Source: Anaeramoeba flamelloides (lineage: Eukaryota; Metamonada; Anaeramoebidae). From it: DNA of 64,000 nucleotides. Of the stretch, positions 24,154 through 36,635 are shown piece by piece. Location of the stretch: assembly GCA_027625915.1 (NCBI GenBank), contig JANTQA010000015.1, forward strand, positions 4,431,001 through 4,495,000. The letters are read 5' to 3'. Made by a program: the position numbers and the translations under genes. The notes under the pieces are model-generated. The model was not told the origin of the DNA. It did not search any database and saw only the letters and a program-made list of their open reading frames with translations. The stretch's first letter is position 1. Each line of letters starts with the position of its first letter.

Positions 24154-25869
24154 ACAGTTTATTTTTATCGATTTTATTGTTTATGAACAAAATTTAAAAG
24201 TTTTTCAAAATAAAATAGAAAACTTTGAGTGGGGTTGTTGTTAGATTACATTTTTTTGAATTTTCTAAATTTAATCCTGTATGCTTTGGATTAAATTTAA
24301 TTTTAATTAATCAAATATTATTTATTTTTTAAAAAAAATAAAATGGGTGATTGTTTTCTTAAAAAAAGTTTGTTTTTTCAGAAGAATGGATTTTAATTTT
24401 TAATTGAATTAATGAAATTTTTGTCTAATTGAAAATTTTGTTTATTTTTCTGATAAACAAAATAAAATAAAAATGATTGTTAATATAATAATTTTACGCA
24501 ACAAGATTAATTCTAAAGTTAATTAAAAAAAGAGTGGTATTATTAATTAATTTATAACAAGTCAAAAACTTTCGTGTAACTCGATTCTGTGATTTCTGTG
24601 ATGGCATAAATTTAATAAAAAAATTGTTCAAATCAAAAGGAAAAAAGGTGATCTTTGATAATTTCATTCAGAAAGTTTAATTTGATATTTGAAAAGAAAA
24701 ACTAATAATAAAAAAAAATTCAAAGTTCAACAAAAATTTCAATTTATTTTATAAGAACAAATCCCTTAACAGTGAATGAAAAACTTTTTGTAACAAGAAT
24801 TTTATAATGAAAAGCTATTTCCAAAAAAAGCGTTCTAATTTTATTTTAAAATGCCATTATTTAAACCCGATCACAGTAAAACTATTTAAATATCCAAAAT
24901 TGTTAGTCACTATTAATTGGTTATCCACAATAAATCAATAAATTTGTTTATTGATAATGGGATTTACTTTAATAAAAAAAATACCAACGTTTCTGATCAT
25001 AATTTTATTTGGAATTTTCCAAAGTGAAAATTGGTTGATTATTTTTTTCTCGTTGATCATAAAAACTGTTTTCCTAAGACTTTTAATAAATATCTATATC
25101 GTTTCCAAGGGAATGAAAAACCTATGTGTATTTTATTGTTTAAAAAATCGTTTATATCGTTCTCATATTATCCAGTTTTCTATTGAAATTTCCCGTGACT
25201 CGTTTTTTCCAAAAAATATGGGAATTTTTTTTTTTCCACTTTTTTGGAAAATATTTTGATGAACAAATTTTACAATATATACAATAGTTACTGATATTGG
25301 TATTAATATTTCTGTTAATTTTATATTTCTAATTTAGGAATAGATCCACGTACAAAAAGAATATTATTTGAAATATTAAAAAAAAAGAAAGCCACCTTTT
25401 GGAAATATTTTATAATTATAATAACGAAGCATTTATATTTTTTTTTTTTCGTTATTTAAAATTACAAAATAAAACATATTCACCAAAAGTACTTCATTAG
25501 TAATAGTGATGTTGGTTAATTTTAAAAACAATATACCTAAATGGTGTGAACATGGTTATAATAGTACGTGTATATACCTATGCATAATTATAAATGGTAT
25601 AAAACATCAAGAACGTAAAACAGAAATTAAGATAATTAGTATAACTCATTTCCAAAAAAGTGGGGAATTCATTTTTTTTTTTCATTTTATATAATATTTC
25701 ATTTTTAGGTAGTTCTATTTGTAAATTAACATTATAAAATAAAGATAAATATTAATTACTGATTAAATCAGTATCAGTTGGATATATTTCTAAATAACAC
25801 AGGTATGACGATTTTTTTGATCTCATGAAACGAGTTTGCGCACGCGTGAGCGACGCGTAAAATCCGTTT

Positions 25870-25912
<43 letters not shown>

Positions 25913-28478
25913 ATATATGTATATATATATATATATTGATATATGTATATATATAAATATAAATTTTTTAGTTAAATGATAAATTTAAAAAGGTAAATCC
26001 CATGTGTTTTAACTATATTAAATTTTTTTTATAAAATTCGTATTATAAAAGATTTTTTTATCTTATTTAGTATATCTCAAAAATCCTTCATTCTTGAAAT
26101 CAAAAAAAAAAAACAAATAAAATATAAAAATATTTAAAATAATGTGAAGAATAATTTATTTTATATATTTCTTTTTGGGCTGTTTACAAAAAAAATTATC
26201 AAAAAATTTTGAATTAAAATTTTTTTCATGTCATTAAATACTTTTTAAAAATAATTTTTTTTGATCGATCACAACAAAAAAAAAAGTATAAACAAAAACG
26301 AAAATCAATTAAATACTAATGGTTTTAATATCAAATTTACCAGGTACTCTAATTTTAATCTTCTTTGTATCTGTGTTACTGGTTCTAATTTTATCTTTGT
26401 TGGTTCATCAATTTCCGATTGCGTGTTAAAGTAAATAAATAGTAAAGAATGTTTAATATTAATAGAGAAATACTAATAGAATTCTTCACAGTAATTTAAA
26501 AAGTGAAAAGAGTTATTACTTGTGTTTTAACATTCTTTGAAATTTTCCCAGGATTTGAAACAAACAAATATTTATTTAAAAATGTCGAAAGCCCCAATTT
26601 TGAAAAAAGGTTACAAAAGAATTGTTTGAAAACAATTTTGTAAAAAAATAAATAATAAAAAAATGAAATTATTATTGTTAACTAGAGTTAATAAAGTAAT
26701 TCCTTAAGGAAATAACTGTTAAGAAACGAGTAAATATGATAATGATTAAGTAAAAAAAATAGGGTAAAACTGGCTTTATACTATCAAAAAAATTTTAATA
26801 TTATTGTCTTGTTCATAAGTTGTAGTCGAATTCATATCAAGAAAAAAATTACTGATCACCTTTTCCAAATTAGTAATTGTGAAAAAAAAAATTTTTTTAA
26901 TGATAAACATTTTTAATATTTTTTTTGTGATCATTAAAAAATATTATAAGGGGTAAGTGTAATCACAATGTAAAAAATTTGGGTAAGCTGATCTAATTTG
27001 AAATCTTGAAAAATAGAAAATTTGAATTACCACTCTTCCTCAAATTGTAATTTATTTAAATTAAGATAATTTTTTAACTCATTGTTTAAAGTTTTTATAA
27101 TTTCAAAGGGTTTAAAACCGAAATTCACTTTGTATTATTTTGACGTTTTCAAAATAGAAAATCAAAGTATTTTACTGGCTTTAAAACTAAATCCCCCACT
27201 TAAATGGTAAATCACAAATTAAAATTGTTTTCTATCACATTTGAGACAATTACCTCCTAGCTGTATATTATTTTTTTTTTAAGTTTTTTCGCTGTTTTTA
27301 AGTTTTTTCATATCGGTTTTTTCACACCCCAGAAACGAAAGGTCTGATTTCAACAGAATTCGAGGACTTTTTCAAAAAACAAAAAACGAAAACTACTAAT
27401 GAAACGAAAAAACATGTAAAAAATTCGAAAAAACGCGATTTTATAAGTCTTTCATCGCTTTAAAACGAAAAAACGTAATACCTGTGAAATTCCTCAAAAT
27501 ATTTCAAAAAAAAGTGGAAAAAATTATTTTCCATATTTTTTGGGCAAAACGAGTCACAGTCAATTTCAATAGAAACATCGATAATATTTTCAGGATAAAA
27601 ATTGGTTTTTAAACAATAAAATACAGTTATAAGTTTCCCCTTATATTGGAAACTATATCTTTATTAAACTTAATAGTCTAATATTATGAAACAAATATCC
27701 AAAATTTTTATTCACCATAAATTGGATGTGCACAATAAATCAATACATTTGTTTATTAGTAATGGGAATTACTTTAATTAAAGAGACCAACGTTTCTGAT
27801 CTCAATTTTATTGTTATTTTTCTCGAGTAAAAATAATTAAAAAAAAATAAAAAAATGATGCTATATTTTTCAGATCTACATCACTTAATATATTTGTTAT
27901 TTTTTTCCAGAGAATTTTGAGTAAAAAATATCAAAAATGATGCTGATATTTTTAGATCAGCATCACTGAATATTATCGATATTTTTTAGGCCAGAAAATT
28001 GATGTTTATTTTCTTCTTTTTAATACCAAAAAAATTATTTAAAAGTGGTTTAATTCCGATATTTTAAAATAAAATCGACCTAATTTTTTTTGAAATATCT
28101 TACATCAGAAATTTAAATATCAATAAAAGATAAAGATCACCTAAACCAAGTTTTCAGTGTTAATTTTTTTGTTGTTTTAAATATTTTTAATTTTAAATTT
28201 AATATTATATTTTATGTTTCTAATTTTATTTCTTTTATTTATTTTTAATCAATCTTTAACAATTTAAATAGGAAGTTGTGCAGAATTCGACTACTAAAGA
28301 ACAATTAGAAGAATTGTCAAAGGCTTTAAAAGAAGATAAAATCGAAAAGGTGCTAGAAAAAAAAGAGGATAAGAAAAAAAATATGGGAAACGATAAAAAA
28401 AGTATTGAAAAACAAATTGAAGAAAATCTGAAAAAATCCAAAAAGGATGATGAAAATAAAATAAAAGAAGAAAAATAA
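19446..28478 (+). CDS. SNRPA1: U2 small nuclear ribonucleoprotein A' (two exons, giant intron)
   Basis: Leucine-rich-repeat subunit of the U2 snRNP. In characterised orthologs it binds U2 snRNA stem-loop IV together with U2B'' during branch-site recognition. Exon 1 (19446-20012, 189 codons) has the family signature: IPMIQNLGVTLDQYDCIDLS (31-50), NNNI..LENFPLL (51-63), LRR units to about 120, then RNPI and the C-cap with the IDFQKVKL block (145-152). Exon 2 (28272-28478, 68 codons) starts in phase 0 after AAATAG and encodes the Ser-Thr-x-x-x-Leu-Glu helix (NSTTKEQLEELSKALK) that aligns with the C-terminal helix of animal and fungal U2A', then a Lys/Glu tail. Spliced length is 257 residues, against 255 in human. 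The start at 19446 is chosen because MSGLSVDLI matches the family N-terminus; an upstream in-frame ATG at 19416 adds a hydrophobic stretch the family lacks. Confidence 0.85.
20865..21450. repeat. Family C element with stacked hairpins
   Basis: Three consecutive palindromes. Two imperfect hairpins (about 21120-21195 and 21215-21292) have stems of the type TTTTCCAGAATTCAAAAGAA and its complement. A perfect 35-bp-stem, 4-nt-loop hairpin follows at 21298-21371. The left part (GTATTTATTGTTATTAATAT to GAAAACACTCTACTCATC) is found inverted at about 49440-49690. Confidence 0.6.
24121..24151. repeat. Poly-A tract in intron
   Basis: About 27 uninterrupted A residues after a short AATAAAA-rich lead, inside the U2A' intron. 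It could be a retroposition scar or simple slippage; no flanking duplication was recognised. Confidence 0.6.
24811..25258. repeat. Dispersed repeat family A, fullest copy
   Basis: Ends are inverted: AAAGCTATTTCCAAAAAAAG at the left and CCACTTTTTTGGAAAATATT at the right. Internal landmarks (AACCCGATCACAGTAAAACT, CAATAAATCAATAAATTTG, CAACGTTTCTGATC) recur at 27.5, 33.2 and 43.3 kb. Length is about 450 bp. The 102-codon frame at 24951-25259 is repeat sequence. Confidence 0.55.
25874..25957. repeat. (AT)n microsatellite
   Basis: Long AT alternation with three GATATATGTATAT interruptions, right after a short CpG-dense segment (25831-25860). Confidence 0.85.
27493..27815. repeat. Dispersed repeat family A, copy in U2A' intron
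   Basis: Starts AAAATATTTCAAAAAAAAGT and contains GTCAATTTCAATAGAAACAT, TCTTTATTAAACTTAATAGT, CACAATAAATCAATACATTT and AACGTTTCTGATCTCAAT, all shared with the copies at 24.8 and 43.2 kb. Decayed. Confidence 0.5.
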
Positions 28479-28489
28479 TAATAATAATC

Positions 28490-30690
28490 ATAAAAGAAAA
28501 TATAATAAAAAAGGTTATAAATAATTATAAACACCATTCTAAAAAAAATTAAAAAAAAGACAGTAACCAATAAGAATTTTTAAATAAATTTTTGGAAATT
28601 TTTTTTTTTACATTTTATTATTTCAAATCTTTCTTTAATTCTAAAAATAAAAGATTTTTTTTTTTTCTTATGAAATTGGAATAAGTTGATATTTCGCATT
28701 GTTTGGATATACATTCGAAAAGAATTACCATTTGTTGATAATAATAAATTAAAAAAATTTTTCGTTACTTTCCCAAAAAAGTTTTCAAAGATCTAAGAAT
28801 ATTTTTGACTTTTCAATGCATTAAATTATTTTAATTTTCATTTTTACCTTTGAGAAACCGACTTATAGTGGTTGGTTTTTTTTTTTGCAAACAGAGTCAT
28901 TAATGTCATTTTGATTTCTTAAAATTAATATTAAGTTACACTAAAAAATTTTTTTAGTTTATCACCTTCTGATAAATTTATTGGAAAATTACAAAAAATT
29001 TTTACTATATTTTGCTTTATATTAAATTGCAAAACTCTGCTTTCATAACATTTCATTTCAAAAAAGATTTACAAAATGATCTAATTTTTCTTCTTTCTTT
29101 GAATTTCAACAGCAAAATCCATTCATCTAGATAATTCAAAGTTAGTTACAAAAATTCTTGATAAAATAAATAGAAGAGCAATTATTTGAATGTTTTTTTT
29201 TGAATTTATTCGAAACAAAGTGACTGAAAATTCTTGTAAACCGTTACTCAAACCACTTGATCCACTCCCTTAAGTAGTTTATGTCTAAATTTGTAATTCT
29301 ATTAACATCACTTTTTTCAAATTTTAGGGGTTATAAACCCTTTACTTCAGGAAAAGTTTTAAAATAAGAAAAACTTTCTGTATTCTTCAGCTTTTCTAAG
29401 TTTTGAGGAGACACCAAGTAAAAAAGTTTGAACATTAATCAACAAAATTCTTTTCTCAACTTCATTAATGTTGCAAGATATCTAAGATAATTTGTGAAAT
29501 CTTTCATTTTAGCAATTATCTAAAGGTGTAATAAGTCCCAAAAAGAGATGAATAAATTTGTATTAAATTGATTACCAAACCTAAAGTGAAATAAATCTTA
29601 AGAGTCGCTAAGATTCCTAAAAAGATCTTGAATGTTTTCTGACAGTTTCTTCGAGATAAGACTTTTGACAATTATTTTTTTGTAAAGATTTCAAGCTAAA
29701 AAATTTTACGAAAGAGAATTAATCAATAAAAAGACACCTACTAAAGTCTGGTATCCAATTGATAAATTTAAAGTGTTTGAACAGTTTAAATAATTATCGT
29801 GACAAATTTTTAGAAAATTAATTTTCTATTGTTTTTGAGAAACAAATAAATTTTATTCTGGTTATCAAAGAATCCTAAACACTAATTCCGAATTTGCTCT
29901 TAAAGATTCTAGGATTCAAAATCAATATTATCAAAGATAACTTTTTATTTTTTGTTAGAATAAAATTCATATAAAAACACTTTTATTGCGCAAAATTAAT
30001 AAATGCCTTACAATTAAAATTGGGGTTTTATCCAGTCCTCTTATTAAATACTCACATTTTGTCAAAAATAATCACTTTGTAAAAAGTATTTTATCCTTCT
30101 AAAAAAAGTCAAAAAGTTGAACAAACCCTATTTTTATTTTCTTTTCCAATCCCTAACCCCTTTAATACCTCCATCTTTTGAACAAAAAATATCTCAATTC
30201 TCTAAAAAAAATCATAGAATCAAAAGGACGTTGGAAAAAGAAATTTGAAATATTTAAATCAGTTTCGAGTGTTTTGTCTTTATCAAGCTGATTTTTTTTA
30301 AGTGAACACATTTTCCCCATTGGACCTAAATCAAATTTTCAGACTTCGTTTATAAAAACTCTGTTTATTTTCTTGACATTTGGCTACTATTGACTGAAAT
30401 TCAAAATCTTTATAAAAAAAAATTATTTTTTATTTTCTTTTTTTCGAAATATTTAAGAAAGTAAGAAGCAATGAAAAAGAATAAACGAACACACAATTCA
30501 TTTTCCAACCCTTTGTAATCCATTTTGCTTTTGTTTTTTCAAAACAGATAAAACAAAATTTGCAACGAAAAAAAATAAAGTAGTTAGGAATTAAAGCTTT
30601 TCATTTTATTTATGAAACAAAATAACATACTATGGATGATTTCTTCTAAGAAACAACTTCATTAAATAAAAAGAGCAAAATTTCTATTTC
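28490..30690. other. Intergenic DNA after U2A'
   Basis: AT-rich, slightly less so between about 29200 and 30400. No open frame with protein-like composition and no RNA gene recognised. Confidence 0.35.
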
Positions 30691-30765
30691 ATTTTTTTTA
30701 AATTAGACTTTTTGAAAATTAACTCGATTTTTTTTTTGACCAAAGCATATAAATTATCAAACAAA

Positions 30766-32109
30766 ATGAACAAATCTACCAAACACAAAGGAGGGTGTTC
30801 TTGTTGTAACATAAGGATTAGAATTCAATCAGTCGAATTACTGGAAGATTTTTCAAACATCCCAAATGAACTACAATCTAGATTTGAAGAGCCATGTGTT
30901 GTGACTTGTAAAATGGGTGGCTACTTTGTTGTAAGTTTTTCTCCTCAACCAACTTTACTTTTGAAACAAAAAATTAAATGGATCAATTTTATTTTGTTTT
31001 TTTGGTTTAAAATAGGAAAACAAAAATTTAATCAAAAAAACAAAGCTTGGGGAATGGACGATCTTTGAGTGTCTGGATTGCAATTCGCCACCATTCGCAT
31101 GCCATTCAGAAAATAGAAATTTATATTTAGTTGATTTGATTAATATCGTAAGTCTTTCTTATATTTTCCAACAACATTTTTTTTTTTGAAACCCTTTACA
31201 AAAAAAATAAAAACAAAAAATCTCATTCAAAAAGCACTAATTTATTGATTCCAAAAAAAATATTTTTGTCACAAATTTTACTTTTTTCTCCATGTATAGA
31301 AACAAACAAACACAAACAAAATCATTGAAGAACCATATTATTTTGATCAACAAACAACAAAAAACCTCGACGAGATGGAACAAATTTACACAGAGAAAAA
31401 CATTGACAGAACAAGAACAAAAAAGAAAAGAAGAAGAAGAAGAAGAAAACACAAAAGAAAATCCAAAAAAAAAAACGATTATCAAAACAAAATAAAAATT
31501 AAAAGCGCAAAACAAATTGGTTTTAATAACATGCTACATCCATTTTTGAAAAACACCAAAACAACAGAAATACCTCAAGAATTCTACAATAACGAAACAC
31601 AGGAATTTAACAATTACTCATTCATGACAGATCCCTTTTTCCAATTTCGAAAGGAAGAGGAAGAAAACAAGAACAAGAACAAGAACAAGAACAAGAAAAA
31701 GAAAAAGAAAAACAAAAATGATCGTCAAGAAATCCAAAAATTTTCCGAAATTTTCCGAAAGGTTTCCGAATATGAACAAAACCATTCGACTCTTTTTGAT
31801 GAAGGCAACCAATTCTATTCTGATGATCAACAAGAAAATTGGGAAATATTCCAACAAGAAAGTAAAAGCATCCCCATTCCCATCTCCAATAGCCTTTCAA
31901 CTGATCTCCAATCAGATTCTTCTGTCGATAACACAGAAAACCCCAACAACTCTCTTTTCATTCAACCACATAAATTTTTAGAAACATCCCAACAACCAAC
32001 AGAACGTGGTATAGAAAAAGCTTTTAATGTCCCTTTAAAACGTGTTCCAACTTGGAGAATTCAAAGTAATTGCTTAAATGTATTTGGCAATCTTACTTTT
32101 GAAAATTAG
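30766..32109 (+). CDS. Unrecognised three-exon protein with Cys motifs and a charged disordered half
   Basis: Exons 30766-30930, 31016-31147 and 31300-32109, joined by 85- and 152-bp GT-AG introns, all phase 0. The product has 368 residues. The N-terminal 100 residues look folded and hold eight cysteines: CSCC at 11-14, C44, C48, C74, C77 and a C84-His85 pair near the end of exon 2. This is compatible with a zinc site, but the spacing fits no finger I know. From about residue 120 the protein is low complexity: an Arg/Lys block, a Glu/Asn/Lys block encoded by an AAGAAC/AAGAAA tract, then Gln/Ser/Asn-rich sequence to the stop. The ATG at 30766 is chosen because the frame upstream of it begins with TTG only. 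Nucleic-acid binding would be a guess; function unknown. Confidence 0.7.
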
Positions 32110-34302
32110 AAGGTGTTGTGCTTTTTGAAGAGGAAAAAAAGGAAGAGATAAAAAAAAGGAGTTTTCTTTTCTTCCCCTCTTTTCTTTTCAATCTTCATTT
32201 TTTTCAAAAGTCAGTGTATTTAGTATTTTTCCCATCCAAAAAGGAAAATTTCATATAAATACTTTTTACTTTTGATCAACATACACTTTTAAAATCGTGC
32301 TTCGTCATAAAAAATGCTTTGTGATATTAATAATGGCACTTTAATCGAAAAAAGAATTTAGATTGTTGTAACATATTATATGAATTAAAGCAAAATACTG
32401 TATAATTGGAAAAATAACAAATATTTTAATACCATTTTTTTTAAAATGTAAAGCTAGTTTAATTTTGATTTAAAAATCAAAATTTCCACTAAAAATGTGC
32501 TCTTGAAATAGTTTTTTCTAATTATACTCTAAAAAAATGACATATAATATACTGTCCTTTTTTTTTTTTTTTTTTTGCTTTATTGTTTCTTCAATATTTG
32601 ACTCATTCTTTTTTCCAATAGAAAATATTTTTTAGAAATTTAATCAAAAATATTATAATTTTGATTATTATTATTATTTTTTAATTTGGTTTAATAATAT
32701 CTAAAATTTTCTTGATTGTAATTTTTTTTTTTTATTTAAGAAAAGAAAATAATAGATTTAATTATAGAAGATCTTAAGAAAAAAATTTTTAAACCATTCA
32801 ATTTCTTTTTTTTTTTTTTTTTCTTTTTATTTTTTTTCTCATTTTTAAAAAAACAATTTAAATAATATTTTTTTCAACTATTTGATAAAATAAAAATGTT
32901 TATTTTTGTGTCTAACATTTAAAATAAATTCCTTTCTAATTTGTTAATTTTAAAATTTTTATATTATTTTTTCTTTTTAATTGAGTTTATGAGAGTAGTT
33001 CTGTCTCAATACACATCAAAATTACAATATTTTGTTATTAATTGAAAATTATATTGTATTCTTACATTCAAAGATGTCAAAAAATTACAATTCTCGATTT
33101 TATCTATGATTAAAAATTCAAAATTAGAGAAAAAAGTTTAAGAATTTTAAGTTCAGGATTTAATCTAGATTAATTTTCCCTACCTTCACGTATTGAGTTT
33201 ATCCATAACGTTTTTTTATTGTTTATATTTTTGAAATTAGTATAAGCTATTTCCAAAACAGAAGAGGAAATTTATATGAAAAGATCTTAATAAAACCCGA
33301 TCTTCATTAAACTATTCCAATAAAAACAATTTCCTAGTCAACTGTGCCCACTGTTAATGGATGGGTTAAGTATGTTAAAAAAGTCTTAGTAGATATCTGA
33401 AGAAAAAATTGATTTTGAAAATTTCAAATGTGTAATCATTTTTTTATAGTTTTTTTTTTTTCAATTTTTTTTTTATAATGTTATTATTTTTAAAGATTAT
33501 TATTACAAAATCTCAAGCAAGCTGGCAAAAATGTGTTATTATAAGGCTATTGAACATTAGGAGATCACTGTGGAATAAAAATAAAAGTTTTTATTGGAAT
33601 TTTATTTGATCTTCAATGAGGGATTAAAAATGAACATTTATTGTTTTTCTTCAATGTGGCACTCAGATTTTTTATTTTTCATTTTTTAAGAAAATATATG
33701 GACAAACCGGATTTACTTCATATCAATATTAATGGATTCTAGATGGGTTTTATTTTGAATCCATCTTTTTTGTTCCTGTGAGGTTAATTCATTTTAATAA
33801 TTGAAATTTATATAATAAATTTGTGTAACTTTGATAGAAACAAAGTTTACAAAAATATTGACGATCATTAATCCTTTCTTGATAAAGCTAGAATTTATGT
33901 GTTAGAATTTACTTTAACAAATAAAAGATACACGCATTTAGTTTCAATGGTTATATTAGATATTTTTTCAAGACGAAACTATAATATGAATTTATTATTT
34001 TTTAGACCAAAATAAACGATCTCTGAGGAGGTTTTATCTCAACAAAATTTCCAATATAAAATAAATCATATAATGATCTTTTATTGTTTTAATAATCATA
34101 TGAGAGGTTAATCTATTGAATTTTTTAATTAAATGGGCTAGGCATTATTTTTTATAAAAAAAAGTAATTTTATTTTTATTTTTTTCAAAATATTTTAATA
34201 ATCTGTTTTTAAGAGATTAGATAATTATTCAACTAATAATTAAAAATAAACCCAGAAACTATTTTAATAATAAAATTTAAAATAAATACGATATTTGTTG
34301 AT

Positions 34303-34306
<4 letters not shown>
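32110..34306. other. Intergenic DNA with a family A fragment
   Basis: Poly-T rich. At 33244-33372 AAGCTATTTCCAAAACAGAA and CCCGATCTTCATTAAACTAT mark a partial family A repeat. Nothing else recognised. Confidence 0.4.

Positions 34307-34350
<44 letters not shown>
34307..34350. repeat. (CA)22 microsatellite
   Basis: Uninterrupted CA dinucleotides for 44 bp, immediately left of a family H element. Confidence 0.9.
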
Positions 34351-34351
<1 letters not shown>

Positions 34352-34354
34352 CTA

Positions 34355-34870
34355 TACAGCCGTTCCAAACCCTACTGAGAAATCTACGATAAACAGAAAA
34401 GTCATTTTCTTAATCATACTTGAATTTTTATGACAGAACTCTATGGTTATGTGATAACCTATTACAAACCGTGAAATTTTATAATAGAACAAAAATTTCA
34501 CAAAGAGAAAATATGAGAATTTGAATTTTTGAATATAAACCTTCAAAATAATTAATAATTTGGAAAAATTTTCAGGTTTTTGGTGGATCCTTAATTTCTA
34601 GACCTTAAAATCAAAAGGCAAGACCATTTTAAAGAAATAATTAAATTCGATCTTCAATCTTTGGAAGCTTTGTTTTGAATTTTTGAATTTGTTTCAAATA
34701 CAAAAAGATTTTTTTCTCAGTCATTCAAATAAGAATTTTTTTAAAAAAACCTATGTCAAACCATAAAATGTATATGATGAGTATAACCGAAGATTTTTTT
34801 TTTTTTTTAACATAAACAAAAAGTCAATTTCTAGGTTTCTCAAATTTCACGGTAGGTTTGGAATGGCTAT
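34355..34870. mobile_element. Mariner-like MITE, family H, copy 2
   Basis: The left end TACAGCCGTTCCAAACCCTA and the complement of the right end TATAGCCATTCCAAACCTAC are inverted, with further pairing of AGAAA..GTCATTTTC with its counterpart near 34825. It sits between a CA and a TA microsatellite. No encoded protein (a 64-codon minus frame at 34352-34546 follows the terminal repeat). Confidence 0.55.
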
Positions 34871-34892
34871 ATATATATATATATATATATAT

Positions 34893-36630
34893 CTATAATG
34901 ACCAATTATTTACTCACTTAAATGCCAACAGTCTTTCATTCATTAACCACCCTTGGGTTTATGATAAATTATTTATTACTCACACCAATTAATGACTTGA
35001 AAACTTTTATTTTTCGCAAAATGAACAATCACCCTATCTTTTTTTTCCTAAAAGTTTAAAATACTTTTTATTTATCTTCTCATCTATAAAAAAAAAAGTT
35101 AAATCTACTTAAAATAAAATCATTTAAATCTATCAAAGAGTTACTTTTAGTAATATATATCCAAATTTGAATATTAAAATATGGTGACCAATTTCAATAT
35201 AAAAGCCACTAAGTTAATTATATTCCATCAACTGATAAATAATAAACCAAGCTGTTTTTATAAATATATTTAATAATAAGTACTCAGAAAAAATGGATAA
35301 CACATACAGAGTAATTTATACAAACCCTTAATTTAGTGGAAATGGATACAAGCGTAAAACCATTAATCTAACATTTATAAAAACAATTTTTTATTTGTAT
35401 ATTCAAGTAAAAATGCAAGAACTGTTTTGTAACCCTTTCAAAGCCCTTTGTTTTAAAAAAGTTTATACTTGTTAATTATTAAAACTTTTTGAAAATGTTC
35501 TGTTAAAATTTAACACATAATAAATCTTTAAATGTGACACAAAGGTTGGGTTAAGAAAACAAAAACACCTATTTTAAAAAATATTCACTTTATTTAGACA
35601 AAAAATGTTTCAAATAATTAATAATTCTGAAAATTCATAAAAATAAAAGTATTCAATTTTTAAAAAAGACTATGTCAATTTTTTTCTTACCATTTTATTA
35701 TTTGTTTGATTTAAAATATTTAGATGAACTAATCTTTCAAAATTAAAAAATATTAATTTTTATGGTTTTAATTTGGATTTTTATATATTTCAATTGATTA
35801 AGATTACACAAAATGATCACTTTGTTTTATTTTTATCATATTTTTGGTTGAAAGTTTTATTTGAGGGACTAGTCCATATTGAATTTTTTTACCTAAATTT
35901 AATAGAGATTTAGAAAATTTTTTTTACCAATTACTTAGATTTGAAAGACCATATTTATTTTTAATATTGAACTTATTTCTAGATAATGAATCCTTATTTA
36001 GAAATTGGCTAAAAAAAAAAAATAATAGAGACTAGTACCTTGGAAAAAAAATATTTTTCACGCCTTCAAACCTCTTTAATATATCCTTTATAAAAAAAAA
36101 AAGAGTCTTGAGTTGTGTAATAATTTGAGAATTATGGAAATTTACCAACAATCTGAATAATTTTTTCTACAAATTTACTGATAAAAAATATTATTAAGTT
36201 TAGGTTGCTCTACTTATTATCTAATATTTTTAAATAAATTTAAAACAACTTTTTCCAAACTTTTGAATATCAAAGATCAAAATTTCTCAAAAAAGGTTTT
36301 TTATTGTCAATTTATTTCTCGATCTTTATGTCTCTTTTATTGGAAACGAAGAAAACATGATCTTTATGAAAAAATCAAAATAAAATGTTTCATATATTAA
36401 TTCAACAATGATATATATCCTAAAAAAAAAAACAAAAAGATATTTAAGAATCCATTTTTTATTTATTAATTGCTCACATGGAATGAAAAAATAACCCTTT
36501 CAAAATTGTTTGCAAAAATTAAAGAACAGGTCTTCGAACAAAGATTCGATAAATCAAGAAAAAAATTAGATAAAATAATAAGGAAAAATAAAAAATATAA
36601 AATATAAAATAAAAAATATAAAATATAAAA
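34893..36630. other. AT-rich intergenic DNA
   Basis: No gene recognised. The end next to the actin-like gene (36590-36630) is a run of AAAATATAAAATATAAA units. Confidence 0.35.
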
Positions 36631-36635
36631 TGTTT

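Larger units (their letters stand above)
20013..28271 (+). other. 8.26-kb intron of the U2A' gene
   Basis: Donor GTAATT after ATCGAA at 20012, acceptor AAATAG before 28272, phase 0. The intron contains family C hairpins (about 20.87-21.45 kb), family A repeats (24.81 and 27.49 kb), a poly-A run of about 27 and an (AT)n tract. Frames at 21646-21843 (-), 23342-23527, 24951-25259 and 25506-25694 lie within it and are not supported as genes. Confidence 0.75.

Noticed and set aside
24951-25259. 102-codon frame on the plus strand
   Set aside because: Lies inside a family A repeat within the U2A' intron; hydrophobic low complexity, and other copies of the repeat do not keep the frame.
28256-28570. 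104-codon minus-strand frame rich in Phe/Ser
   Set aside because: Antisense shadow of the Lys/Glu-rich last exon of U2A'.
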